64,000 nucleotides of DNA, from NCBI GenBank assembly GCA_019915015.1, contig JAHBBC010000009.1, positions 992,001 to 1,056,000 of the forward strand, in the 5' to 3' direction. The position numbers were made by a program, and so were the translations under genes. Positions 43,821 to 52,923 of the stretch are shown piece by piece. Position 1 is the first letter of the stretch. Every line of letters begins with the position of its first letter. Source of the DNA: Auriscalpium vulgare (lineage: Eukaryota > Basidiomycota > Agaricomycetes > Russulales > Auriscalpiaceae). Under the pieces are notes generated by a model. The model searched no databases and was not told where the DNA came from. It was given only the letters and a program-made list of their open reading frames with translations.

Positions 43821-45915
43821 ATGGCCTCGGCAGTTGTCGATCTCTATCGTGAGTGCATGGTCTTTGCATGTGTTTCGGTGTGAAGCTTACGAACCCTTCT
43901 TGAATTCCTGTCTCTCCAGAGCATACACTATTCTCTATTCAGGTTCAAACATATTTGCGACGTCGGTGCTTCATCCGAGTTTCCTCTCGGAGAGCTTGAG
44001 TAACCCGGGCAGGTCGACTGGAGTATATAGTCCTCGAGCCCGTTGCAGCACCTACAGCCGGGTTCCACAGATGGATAGAAGGTATGCCAGCGCACACCCG
44101 CATTTGGAAAAATCTGCGGCATCTCATCCTGTGCCTGTTGAAACATTGAATGCTCACCGTAAGTAGCAGGTAAGTAAACACGTCGAGAGCGGAATCCATC
44201 TTTACCTTTACTCGTCACCACAAACCTAGGCGGCCTCGGGGCACGTTGATGCTCTTGGCCTCCCCCAAGCAGGACGTGCACTCTCTCCGTTCGTCTGGAC
44301 GAACTCGGGCGCGATCTTGACCGTGGTGTGTAATGACATCGCCTGGTCGCCTCGGGACATCAATGCTCTTGCCCTCCCCCAAGCAGGACGTGCAATCTCT
44401 ACCTCTGGACGAACCCGCGCGCGATCTTGACCGTGGTATTCGTCTGGTCGGGAGAGAAATCGACTCCATCCTCACATGCGAGCAAGGTGCAGGCGCGATC
44501 ACGTTTCGAAAAGTCTCTCTCGACTTTAAAAGGAGGGCCACTCAGGACCAGAACAATCTGCAAGAGAGTCCTTCCACCCTCACGCCTGCAAATTCGACGC
44601 CTCCTCGAGTCGTCTTCCTTGTGAGTGGCAACCCAAACCGCAGCCAGTTACCGCTGATTTCCTCTTCGTAACTTGCCACGTCGTGGCCTTCTATCATCGT
44701 CATCTCTACCAGTATCCACTTGTCTTCCTCCTTGGAACGCTCCTTAGCATTCTGAACGCCGACATGGTGAGTACATCTTGACTGCAGACATGGTAAACAT
44801 AGTGCTGAGTGGTCCGGGCGTCAGGACTCGTCCGATTCCAATGCTCCTGCTCAAGCACCCTTCGAGATCCCGCAGGCCGAACTCCAGGAGTTTTTAGGTC
44901 ACCTGCAAGCCGTGTTTATGATGCCCTTTATATGGCCCCTGAAGACATATTTTTCCTTCGTTACGCACGTCGTGAAGAGTTTCTTCGTAAGTCTTACCTG
45001 CCTTCATACCACCACTGCTCCTGCTCAAACAGCCTTCGGGATTCCGCCGTCTTTTAAGAGCGAACTCAAGCAATATTTGGGTCACCTGAAAGCCGTGTTC
45101 ATGATGCCCTATATGTGGTTCGTGAGCTTCGCTATGCACCTCGCCAAGCAGTCCATCGTACGTCTTACCTGCCTTCATACCACCAATGTTCCTGACGCTG
45201 TGGCAGATCCCTGCCATCATACGCTTCCTCATCTTCTACGATGGCAAGATCAGGAAGGCTTATCCTGAGCTCCCGTCGCTCGTGGACAAGCTCTATGCGC
45301 TCATACCGAAGCTCCCCGCTAGTCTCACCGACTTCATCTTTGGCATCATCATGAGCCTTCCACCCCTCGAATTGAGTCAGTTGATGACCTTGGCCATGGG
45401 GCAGCCTGACGCCGCCAACACGGCGGCCGACGTCGCCGATGGCGCGGCGGACGGGGCGGGCGCTGTGAAGCAAGCCGGCGACGCAGCGGGGGACGCTGTG
45501 AAGCAAGCTGGCGATCCGGACAGCCAGGCTGTGGGAGATGCTGTGAAGCAAGCTGGCGATCCGGACAGTCAGGCTGTGGGAGATGCTGTCAAGCAAGCTG
45601 GCGATGTGGCAGCTGCTGGAGCCGCCGACAGTATCTGAAGGCTGAATATTCAAATATTCAGGGTCTCATGGTGCGTGTCACGTCGCATTTCGTCTGGTGA
45701 TTTCATTCATCGATGTTGCTTGCGCCCCTTCAGATCAACGAAAGCGCGTGGAGGGTATGATGTAGTGATTGGTGTGGGAGAATTTTCAATAGCGCCTCCT
45801 GTGGTGTCTGTCTTGGACTCAGCAATTTTGTTCAACGGTTTCAGCGATTGTCTTGTGCGTAGAACTGGAATGTGAATTTGCGTCTACGCACGCACCGTTC
45901 ACCCTCTGTGAGACT
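43510..45915 (+). repeat. Right arm of 2.4 kb inverted duplication
   Basis: Inverted counterpart of 33885-36320. At the outer end the match fades near ACGCACCGTTCACCCT (45888-45905); at the inner end it fades near CTCATGACTAGACTGATTTCG (43521-43541). It carries the second copy of the hydrophobic repeat-protein gene. Confidence 0.9.
43821..45638 (+). CDS. Hydrophobic repeat protein, right copy
   Basis: Near-identical to the minus-strand gene at 34144-36006, with the start MASAVVDLYQ at 43821 and the stop at 45636-45638. The clearest exons are: an exon ending STPPRVVFL before a GTGAGT donor; a hydrophobic exon ending LGTLLSILNADM; SSDSNAPAQAPFEIPQAELQ to VVKSFF; a parallel block TAPAQTAFGIPPSFKSEL to AMHLAKQSI; and the last exon from IPAIIRFLIFYDGKIRKAYP. 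The two parallel blocks and the sequence after each (CTTACCTGCCTTCATACCACC) are similar, which shows an internal exon-plus-intron duplication. The tail has three GDAVKQAGD units. A membrane-associated or lipid-binding role is inference; the family is unknown to me. Confidence 0.6.
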
Positions 45916-46276
45916 GTGAGATACAGCTAAGGGAGAATTTAGTAACTACGACAAGGAACATCCTGGCGCGACCTATTGTGTTTTGCACTGATTCTGCCCG
46001 ATACATTGTAAACTCGTGGGGCCGTCGAGTCAACAAAACGAAATTTCGGTGGTGTCAATCATGATATACACGCACACGTTGCCTTTGACGCCGTGATACG
46101 CTTTTAGATCGAATACTTGCTCCTTGCGCGCATTCCGCAATCACTCCCTCGACTTTCTGTTGCGTAGACCCCGATCGCAGTTGATCCAAGCCGCGCTTCA
46201 TCGCCGTACGTCCTGCTCAAGCAGCGCCGCGCGGAGCGTACGTACTGATCGTTTCCCCAGAACCTCACCCACGATT
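45639..46276. other. Intergenic, 5' flank of intact BTB gene
   Basis: The first 280 bp belong to the right arm of the inverted duplication. The rest is the BTB promoter region. The BTB frame is open upstream to 46124, but the composition changes before 46277, so I placed the start at the later Met. Confidence 0.5.
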
Positions 46277-47281
46277 ATGCCCCGCGTAGCATCCATGTCC
46301 AACTCTACCAATGGACCCGCCAGCCCTTCCCCTGTGCCTCGCGACGCAGCGGCGCCGTTCAACGCAGGCGACGCGGACATTATTCTGCGCTCGGCCGACG
46401 GCGTTGACTTTCGCGCACACAAGATCCTCTTATCGATCTCATCTCCCTTCTTCCAGAACCTGTTCACGCTCCCTCAGCCTCCCACTTCTTCCCTGCACAC
46501 ATCACTCGACGAGTCCAAAGATGGGATCTCCGTTTTATGCCTCTCCGAGGATGAGCATGCTGTCGAGATGATGCTCAGGTACTGCTACCCGCGCACCGTC
46601 TGCCCCGCCGAGCCGACGCTGGATAAGACGGAGGATGTCAAACTGGCGCTGGTGCTCATCAGCAAGTACCAGCTTGCTGGTGTTCAGGGGATCGTCGCGC
46701 AGCGGTTAGAGGCAGGCCCTACCCTCCCCAAAGCGTTGTCTATATTTCTGAAAGCGTGGCTCCTGGATCTGCGCGAAGTGGTCCCCATTGCGGCACGACA
46801 TACCCTGCGTACTGCACTCATATTCGACGAGGAGCACGAAGAGCTTCTTTCTGTGCCTGCTGTCGTCTTGATCCGACTCACCAAATATCGCAAGGCATGC
46901 GCAGATGCTACAAGTGCATGCGTGTTCAACCAGTCGGGATCAAAGATGCGGACGAATATTCCAATCGGGAAGATCAAGCCATGCACCACAGCGATGTCTA
47001 CGTTTATAATCACTGTCCGATCATCACCCTCGTTTACGCAGTGTCTCGTTTGCCCTTCGCTCGAACAATATCTCCGGGATGCAGCTGATGACCTGAAGAT
47101 ATTCCCATCTAATTGGAAGTACACCTCACAAGATCATCTTGTGTCTGCTATAGAGAAGGTTTCAAGCCGCTGCAACTACTGCAAATCCTCTGGTAGCGTT
47201 TCTCCTGCCATAATACATTTGAGTCGCCTTCTGTACGAAGAAGTCGATAAGTGTCTGTCAGAGGTGAACATTAAATTGTAA
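46277..47281 (+). CDS. BTB/POZ domain protein, intact copy 3
   Basis: Single open exon of 334 residues from MPRVASMSNSTNGPASPSPV. The BTB domain (about residues 25-130) has FNAGDADIILRSADGVDFRA, HKILLSISSPFFQNLFTLPQ and LSEDEHAVEMMLRYCYPRTV. A helical BACK-like part follows (TEDVKLALVLISKYQLAGVQ, PKALSIFLKAWLLDLREVV, RHTLRTALIFDEEHEELLSV). The C-terminal third has Cys pairs (CLVCPSLEQYL; SSRCNYCKSSGSVSPAI) and ends EEVDKCLSEVNIKL. This BTB type is much expanded in Agaricomycetes. A Cullin-3 adaptor role is the usual guess. An upstream Met at 46124 would add 51 arginine-rich residues and is less likely. It is the only unbroken one of three local copies. Confidence 0.85.
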   Translation: MPRVASMSNSTNGPASPSPVPRDAAAPFNAGDADIILRSADGVDFRAHKILLSISSPFFQNLFTLPQPPTSSLHTSLDESKDGISVLCLSEDEHAVEMMLRYCYPRTVCPAEPTLDKTEDVKLALVLISKYQLAGVQGIVAQRLEAGPTLPKALSIFLKAWLLDLREVVPIAARHTLRTALIFDEEHEELLSVPAVVLIRLTKYRKACADATSACVFNQSGSKMRTNIPIGKIKPCTTAMSTFIITVRSSPSFTQCLVCPSLEQYLRDAADDLKIFPSNWKYTSQDHLVSAIEKVSSRCNYCKSSGSVSPAIIHLSRLLYEEVDKCLSEVNIKL

Positions 47282-48456
47282 TTAATCCCGTATATTACTC
47301 ACACATTTGGGCAGATTGAAAGAAAAATGTCCTTCTATTGATTCCATCCGAACCGGCCGCCTTCCGCTGTAATCGAATTTCCTCGAACTCACGTCCGGGT
47401 ATCGCTCCGACCTCCTATCCTTCCACGTTTCACCCTCGCGCGCGAAATTAGCCCTATGCAGGATAACTGTTTCATATCCTATCCTATCCATCGGTTATCA
47501 TATTCCGACCAATATAGTGCCACGACCACCCATCACTCAAAACCGATCAAGTTCGGCGAGTCTTGAAGTATCACGACTATGCCGCCCCAAGGTCAGGAAT
47601 TCGAGACGGAGCGGTGCATACGGGCGTATACAAATCGAGCACCGCAGGAGAACGAGGTGGCCGTACCATGTGCGCTTTGGCATATGGTTTTAGGCGCAAG
47701 TCCGGCACTGGAGACGACGGCGGGATGTCGTGCGTTCAAGACGGAGGCATGGGTTGTGTGCTCATGCTTGTGCTATAGAATTCATACATTCAACGACAGT
47801 TAGTCTCGGGCTTTCAGTTGTAGAACGGGTCAGTCATTGTGAAGTACCTTCTATATGGGCGCGTTGGAGTAGCTGGCTGTACAGACGACAGTCTAACGTA
47901 CGCGCTTCAGCGCGCGGGGATTCCATCCCTCTTCCCGGAGATGGCAACTATAACTTTCGCCACCAAATGCTCTGTCTCCTCGTACCCAGATATCGCTCCT
48001 CGGAGGTTTGGGGATCAGCCAATGCGGACGAGCACCGAACAGGACAGAGCTGGGAGTATGTGTCGTCAGCCGGGGTGACCTGGGTGCGGGTGCGGGCGCA
48101 ATTGCTGGGGTCGCGTATATGACATTGGCCTGCGAGAGGCGGTGAGGCGTATGGGTGCGACGACAGTTGGCTTGGGGTGTACTTACATGTTTACTCGTCG
48201 AGATTTGAGCGATGTAGCCTAAGAAGAGTGAACTTCAGCGGCGCGCCGCCTACTTTACTGGCACCCGGCACTAGTAATTATGAGCTTTGGGAATGATTCG
48301 AGAGCAAATTTTATGGTTTTGAAGAACTGAGATAAATGGGCACCATCCGAGAACCTAGTCGTAGATGCCCCGGTCTGCAAAAAAATGACTTCGGAGGTGC
48401 GGTGCCCATTGCCCGGCCCACAATGGCAAAACAATGATGACTTACACTGCTAAAAT
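47282..48456. other. Intergenic, duplicated BTB 3' flank
   Basis: 47300-47620 parallels the 3' flank of BTB copy 2. A (CCTAT)n-like tract is at 47476-47490. The small frame from 47579 (MPPQGQEFETERCIRAY) matches 42720 and may be a fragment of a third gene. The remainder holds only short frames. Confidence 0.5.
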
Positions 48457-50106
48457 TCATCTCTTCGATACGCGCTCCACCAAGCCATCGGCCTCGCGCA
48501 ACCACTGCTCCGTCTCGTCGCAATGGTCGAGATCGAGCTCAACGAGCCTCGCCCCACAGCGCTGGCGGTGCTGGAGCGCACGCAGCAGGACTTCCCCGAC
48601 GCTCGTCCCCGCGTTCTCCGGTTCCATCCCGAACTCGTCGCCATCCACAAAGCGGCGCTGAAAGCTCACATCGCGCAGCTGCAGGCGCCGCAGTTTCGGC
48701 CACACCACGGCGCCAGACCCCGCCCCGCTGCCCATCCGCCACACGTCATCCTCCCGAGTAGCCGACAAGGCCATGCAGAACCCTATTCCTCCCTTCCCCC
48801 TGACATTCATCTCTTCCACCTCCTCTGCAACCCCGATTGTGTCCAGCCACATCGTGGGCGTCATGGGAACCTCGACATCCAAGTCGAGCTGGAGACAACT
48901 GCGCAGCATCCCAGCGTCCCGGAACAGGGCATGCATGAACGAAAGAATTTCATCGGACAGGCCCAGGTAATGCACGACGAAAAGCTGCCGGTCGGACGGG
49001 TCGCACCATGTGTCATGACATGCCTCGATTTGAAAATCATTATAATCGTAGAGGAGGCGAACGGAGCGAAATGTTGCATGGGCAGGTGCAAGGAATGGGC
49101 ACAGCGCAGTAAACTCTGACATGGCCCCGTCTTCGTAAGTTTTGACACAAAGAGTGGTGGCGCCGGGTGTCTGAACGTGGTGAAGGAAGCCGACGCACAG
49201 CGAGAAATCGTCCGATATTTCGAGCCGGCGGAGAGAGGGCAGTTGAGCTATTTGGGATGCGTCCGAAGGCCGTGCTGTAGAAGAGAATGGAGTAAGGCAG
49301 GTGTGGAGCGCGAGCTCCTCGACCTGATCGAGTTGCCGCAGAGCAAAGATGAGCTCCGTCGCGGAGAGCGGAGGCTCCACGCCGTCGCCGTAGACATGCA
49401 AGCACGCGAGGTTCCGTAGAAAGGATGAGGTCCACGAAAACCCGCGAATATCGGAGATCTTCAGCTTGCGTAGCCGGGGCGCATGGTCTGCAAAGAGGGG
49501 AGTAGAGAGGGACAGCGAGTTAGTAACATTAGTGACCGTGACTCTGATGTCCTCGAGAAGTGGGGCCGGTGAGGACAGCACCCGAGCGAGGTCTGCATGG
49601 CTGCCATCGAATCCGTGATATAGCTCCATGCGCTGGACATTCTGGAGGGTGTCAATGGGCAGCCATGTGAGCGACATCTTCTCCGTATACGGGGAGGGGC
49701 CTCCAGAAAGGGAGAGCGGGGTACCCTGCGACCGCGAGATAATTGCATCTGCCCACCGCGGGGGCAGCGGGAGATTCACATGCCCCCAAAACGTCGGGTC
49801 GTTGAGGGCGACGTCTCGCCAGTGCCGGCAGACATGCGACAACCGTACCCACGGCATGGTGCTCGGGAACCCGTCCATGCTTCGACCGTCCTCGATCTCC
49901 AGGCCAACGAGATCGTAGAAGACGCGGCACAGAAGTTCAGGTGGGAGACGCGATACAGGTGCGCATGCGTTGATGTGGGCGTCCAGCGTGGCCAGAAGGG
50001 ACGTCACAGCGGCCCGTTCACTCTTCAGCCTTGCCAGGAGAATTTGTGGAGATCGTTCGGGAAGAAATGACAGTCGTGAACGAAGGGTCGACGACCAGAA
50101 GTCCAC
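48457..50106 (-). CDS. F-box protein
   Basis: Single exon of 549 residues. A short helical N-terminus (LLARLKSERAAVTSLLATLD) leads to the F-box (PVSRLPPELLCRVFYDLVGL; WVRLSHVCRHWRDVALNDPT), the arrangement found in the large Agaricomycete F-box family. The C-terminal 420 residues are leucine-rich and irregular (LRKLKISDIRGFSWTSSFLR, VEELALHTCL, PKLRRLQLRDVSF), consistent with degenerate LRR-like solenoids. F-box proteins recruit substrates to SCF ubiquitin ligases via Skp1. The target is unknown. No intron is needed. Confidence 0.9.
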   Translation of the reverse strand: MDFWSSTLRSRLSFLPERSPQILLARLKSERAAVTSLLATLDAHINACAPVSRLPPELLCRVFYDLVGLEIEDGRSMDGFPSTMPWVRLSHVCRHWRDVALNDPTFWGHVNLPLPPRWADAIISRSQGTPLSLSGGPSPYTEKMSLTWLPIDTLQNVQRMELYHGFDGSHADLARVLSSPAPLLEDIRVTVTNVTNSLSLSTPLFADHAPRLRKLKISDIRGFSWTSSFLRNLACLHVYGDGVEPPLSATELIFALRQLDQVEELALHTCLTPFSSTARPSDASQIAQLPSLRRLEISDDFSLCVGFLHHVQTPGATTLCVKTYEDGAMSEFTALCPFLAPAHATFRSVRLLYDYNDFQIEACHDTWCDPSDRQLFVVHYLGLSDEILSFMHALFRDAGMLRSCLQLDLDVEVPMTPTMWLDTIGVAEEVEEMNVRGKGGIGFCMALSATREDDVWRMGSGAGSGAVVWPKLRRLQLRDVSFQRRFVDGDEFGMEPENAGTSVGEVLLRALQHRQRCGARLVELDLDHCDETEQWLREADGLVERVSKR

Positions 50107-50482
50107 GGCACTGACTGCTGCGTGAGCCAGAGATCGATCGAAATGCGGCCATCACACACCTCTCGCCACGAGCATGTTCTACCCCATTCTCCATATTCGT
50201 TGACCCCGCACGCTGACTGAACACGACAGAGAGAATGTGCTGGAGCGCTTTGGAGTGACAGGTGATGGAGTGTTTGGCGGTGAGTCGGCGGGCAGCATCT
50301 ACCTTGTTGTCAACAACCTCTAATCCAACTCCGGAGAGCGCTCAGCTCACTCGGTCTTCAACACACGACCAACAAATGCGTCGGCTTGGCCTAGTCTCCG
50401 TTGCCGACCTTGCGCGGAAGAAAATCGTTCCAAGCGTGGTGTGACAAAGCGTGAGTGTACACAGTTCTCCGCGGTTGCTCTA
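50107..50482. other. Intergenic, no supported gene
   Basis: 376 bp between the coiled-coil array and the F-box gene. The string GTCTCCGTTGCCGACCTTGC at about 50394 recurs at about 58480, with similar codons on the minus strand (QGRQRRL), hinting at a shared dispersed element. Confidence 0.45.
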
Positions 50483-51541
50483 CTAATGATCATTTCCCTC
50501 TTTCTCCTGGGCGTCTTCGTTAGCCGATGCCTTCGCTTCCATCCATGCATGCATCCTTGCTCTCGCCTTCGCCTTCAACTTGGCCACCTCTTCGTCCGCT
50601 GCTTTCTTAGCTGCCGCTGCTTTTTTCTCACTCGTCTCTCGTTCCTGGATGATAGTCTCCCTCAGCAACATCTCCTTTTGCCTGCGTATGAGCGACTCTT
50701 CTCTGTCCCCTGCCTCCGATTCTCTCTTCGCTATGGCGTTCTCTCTCTGCTCCACGTATTCTGTCCGGCTAGCGATGTCGATCTCCCTTTCATGGAGCTG
50801 CCCTTCCTTTGCCTGGTTCGTCTTTTCGTGTTCATCGGCTTCCTTGCTCGCACACGCTGCTGCCTGTGCACATGCTTTAGTTTTTGCTTCCGCCTCTTCC
50901 ACGGTCTTGAGTCTAGCCATACTCTCCGCATGGCGCTTCGCAGCCGCCTCCTCCGTCGCCTTGCACTTGACCCGAATCCCATCCAGCGCTGCCTTCTGTG
51001 CGGCCAACGACTCCCCCTGCTCCCCCACAAGCCGCAGCTTTTCTTCGAGCTCGTTCTGCAGCGCCAGCACGGCATCGTGACGGGGCCCTAACCCGGCTTC
51101 CTCCTTCTCCACCTCAGCCTCTCTCTTCCCGACCGCCTCCTCTCGCTTCACCGACTCCTTGTCCCTGCGCTTCGAGTTCTCATCCCTCAACCGCGCATGC
51201 TGCTCCCGAAGATCCACGTGCTTCGCTTTCCACTCCAGCTCCTCCTCGCGCCATCCAACGGCCTCCTCCCTGCGCTGCAGCCTCGCCTCCCTCGTCTCTG
51301 CGTCGACCTCCGCTGCAGCGGTCCTTGGACTGGGCGTCTTCTTCACGATTTCCTGCAGAGCTTCTGCGAGCACGCTCAACGCGTCCTTCTCCAGGGCGGC
51401 GCGGTCCAGGAACGCATTGTGGGCGTCGGTGACTATGCGGTCGACGAGGCTGCGGAGCCAGGCGTCGCCTGCCTCGTGGTCGATCATGGTCGCGGTGTCG
51501 CTGGGTGTCATGGGATCCATTGTCATCCGTGATCGGGACAA
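50483..51541 (-). CDS. Coiled-coil protein 1 of a tandem family
   Basis: Single exon of 352 residues, with the start at 51541 or a few codons later (MDPMTPSDT). The N-terminal conserved helix is AWLRSLVDRIVTDAHNAF. After a short linker comes a family core (TREARLQRREEAVGWREEEL, then LREQHARLRDENSKRRDKES) and an almost uninterrupted Glu/Lys/Ala coiled coil to the end (LALQNELEEKLRLVGEQGES; EREIDIASRTEYVEQRENAI). No transmembrane segment or enzyme motif is seen. Two paralogs follow upstream in the same orientation. A structural or scaffold role is all that can be inferred. The opposite strand also has long open frames, but they are Ser/Leu/Arg shadows. Confidence 0.85.
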   Translation of the reverse strand: MSRSRMTMDPMTPSDTATMIDHEAGDAWLRSLVDRIVTDAHNAFLDRAALEKDALSVLAEALQEIVKKTPSPRTAAAEVDAETREARLQRREEAVGWREEELEWKAKHVDLREQHARLRDENSKRRDKESVKREEAVGKREAEVEKEEAGLGPRHDAVLALQNELEEKLRLVGEQGESLAAQKAALDGIRVKCKATEEAAAKRHAESMARLKTVEEAEAKTKACAQAAACASKEADEHEKTNQAKEGQLHEREIDIASRTEYVEQRENAIAKRESEAGDREESLIRRQKEMLLRETIIQERETSEKKAAAAKKAADEEVAKLKAKARARMHAWMEAKASANEDAQEKEGNDH

Positions 51542-51895
51542 GGAGGTGGATGCCGAGTTCGTGTGATGAAGGTGCTGTGGATGGTGGGATAGTGCGCACT
51601 CGAGGGAGCCACGGGCAGAGCCGAGGAAGCCTTGAGCCTCGCGGCGTCCTGACCGGCGCTCGCTGCTTTGCCTCGTGGCCCTTTCATGTAATCGCGGCGA
51701 TGGAGCGTGATCTCGTTCGAACGGAGCGTAAGTGCACCAGTGCTGGATTCATTGTAGGAACTATCTCTGACAGATATCACAGGGAACTATATATGTATGA
51801 TTGGACGTTGGCCGTGATGCGTATGAAAATCACGATCTCCTACGGGGGCGCATTCTACCAGTCACCTCTCCTTCAAATCCAAGCGGCTTGCGATT
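51542..51895. other. Intergenic, promoter of coiled-coil gene 1
   Basis: 354 bp between two same-strand array members. No additional gene is seen. Confidence 0.45.
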
Positions 51896-52762
51896 TTACT
51901 TGGCGTGCCGCCTCTGCCGTCTCCTCTCTTCTTTCTTCTCCCAGTGGTAGAAGCTAAAGATTCGACGACTCTCTTCGAGAGTCAGCTTCCGGGACCTTTC
52001 GGCATGGCTCCGCAGGAGCTCCGATGATTCCCTCAGCTGGACAGAGGATTCTCGTAATGAAAGCGCGTGCTCTCTCTGCTTCGTCTCGGAAAGCCTGCGC
52101 TCGATATCTGCCTGCACGCGTTCCTGCTTCGCCTTCTTGGCTGTCTGCTCTGCAGAGGCTTTATGATGAGCGGCAATGGCATCCTGGCGTGTTCTCGCGA
52201 AGAGTTGCTCCTTCATTCTGAGGGAAGTTGCTCTGACTTCGAGCCTGAGACCCTTATCGTGCAGAGTCTTGGACGTCGCGTTGAGCTGCTCTTCTTGCTC
52301 TTTAACGCTGAGCAGCCGCTCGGTGACCTCGACCTCCCGCGCGTCCATGCCATCCTCCCGCGCACGCAAGTCGCGCTCCTTGCTCGCCATCGCGCCTTCC
52401 CTCTCTTCCACTGCCTTCTCGCGTTGCGTGAGCTCATCATCGCGCACAGCCATGTGCTCCTCCCGCCGATTGAGGTGCTGCGTCTTCCACCGAAGCTCCT
52501 CCTCGCGCCACTCGACTTCCTTCTCGCGGCACTTCACCTGCTCCTCCCTCCTCTCCTGCTCTCTGTCCCTGCCCGCTGAGAGGCGCTTCTGCTCAAGTTC
52601 TTGGTGCACTAGTGCGACGATGCTCTTGACGGCGTCGGACTCCGACGCCATACGGCTTTCCAGCGCACCTTGCGCTTCGGCCACTACGCGCTCGACAACG
52701 TTCTGGAGCCATCTGGCGTCGGTGTAAACAGACTGGGGGGGAGTTTGTGGGTCTGGTGTCAT
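51896..52762 (-). CDS. Coiled-coil protein 2 of a tandem family
   Basis: Single exon of 288 residues from MTPDPQTPPQSVYTDARWLQ. The N-terminal helix RWLQNVVERVVAEAQGAL is aligned with those of its neighbours, followed by REKEVEWREEELRWKTQHLN. The rod is shorter and more diverged (REGAMASKERDLRAREDGMD; TERLLSVKEQEEQLNATSKT; QADIERRLSETKQREHALSL). It ends in a basic tail (YHWEKKEERRRQRRHAK). An upstream in-frame Met at 52831 would add a cysteine-rich 23 residues and is less likely. It is the most diverged of the three. Confidence 0.82.
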   Translation of the reverse strand: MTPDPQTPPQSVYTDARWLQNVVERVVAEAQGALESRMASESDAVKSIVALVHQELEQKRLSAGRDREQERREEQVKCREKEVEWREEELRWKTQHLNRREEHMAVRDDELTQREKAVEEREGAMASKERDLRAREDGMDAREVEVTERLLSVKEQEEQLNATSKTLHDKGLRLEVRATSLRMKEQLFARTRQDAIAAHHKASAEQTAKKAKQERVQADIERRLSETKQREHALSLRESSVQLRESSELLRSHAERSRKLTLEESRRIFSFYHWEKKEERRRQRRHAK

Positions 52763-52923
52763 GGATGCAGTAGCGCAGGCGCCGCTCGTAGTGGAACAAT
52801 GATAAAGGCGGAAGACAAAGTCGCAAGCCACGTTGTACTGATCGATCGCGCATACTGGAGGACGTCCACGAGGCCGCCACGCCTGATTCTACCATTCGAG
52901 GATTGAAAGACATATGAAGGGGT

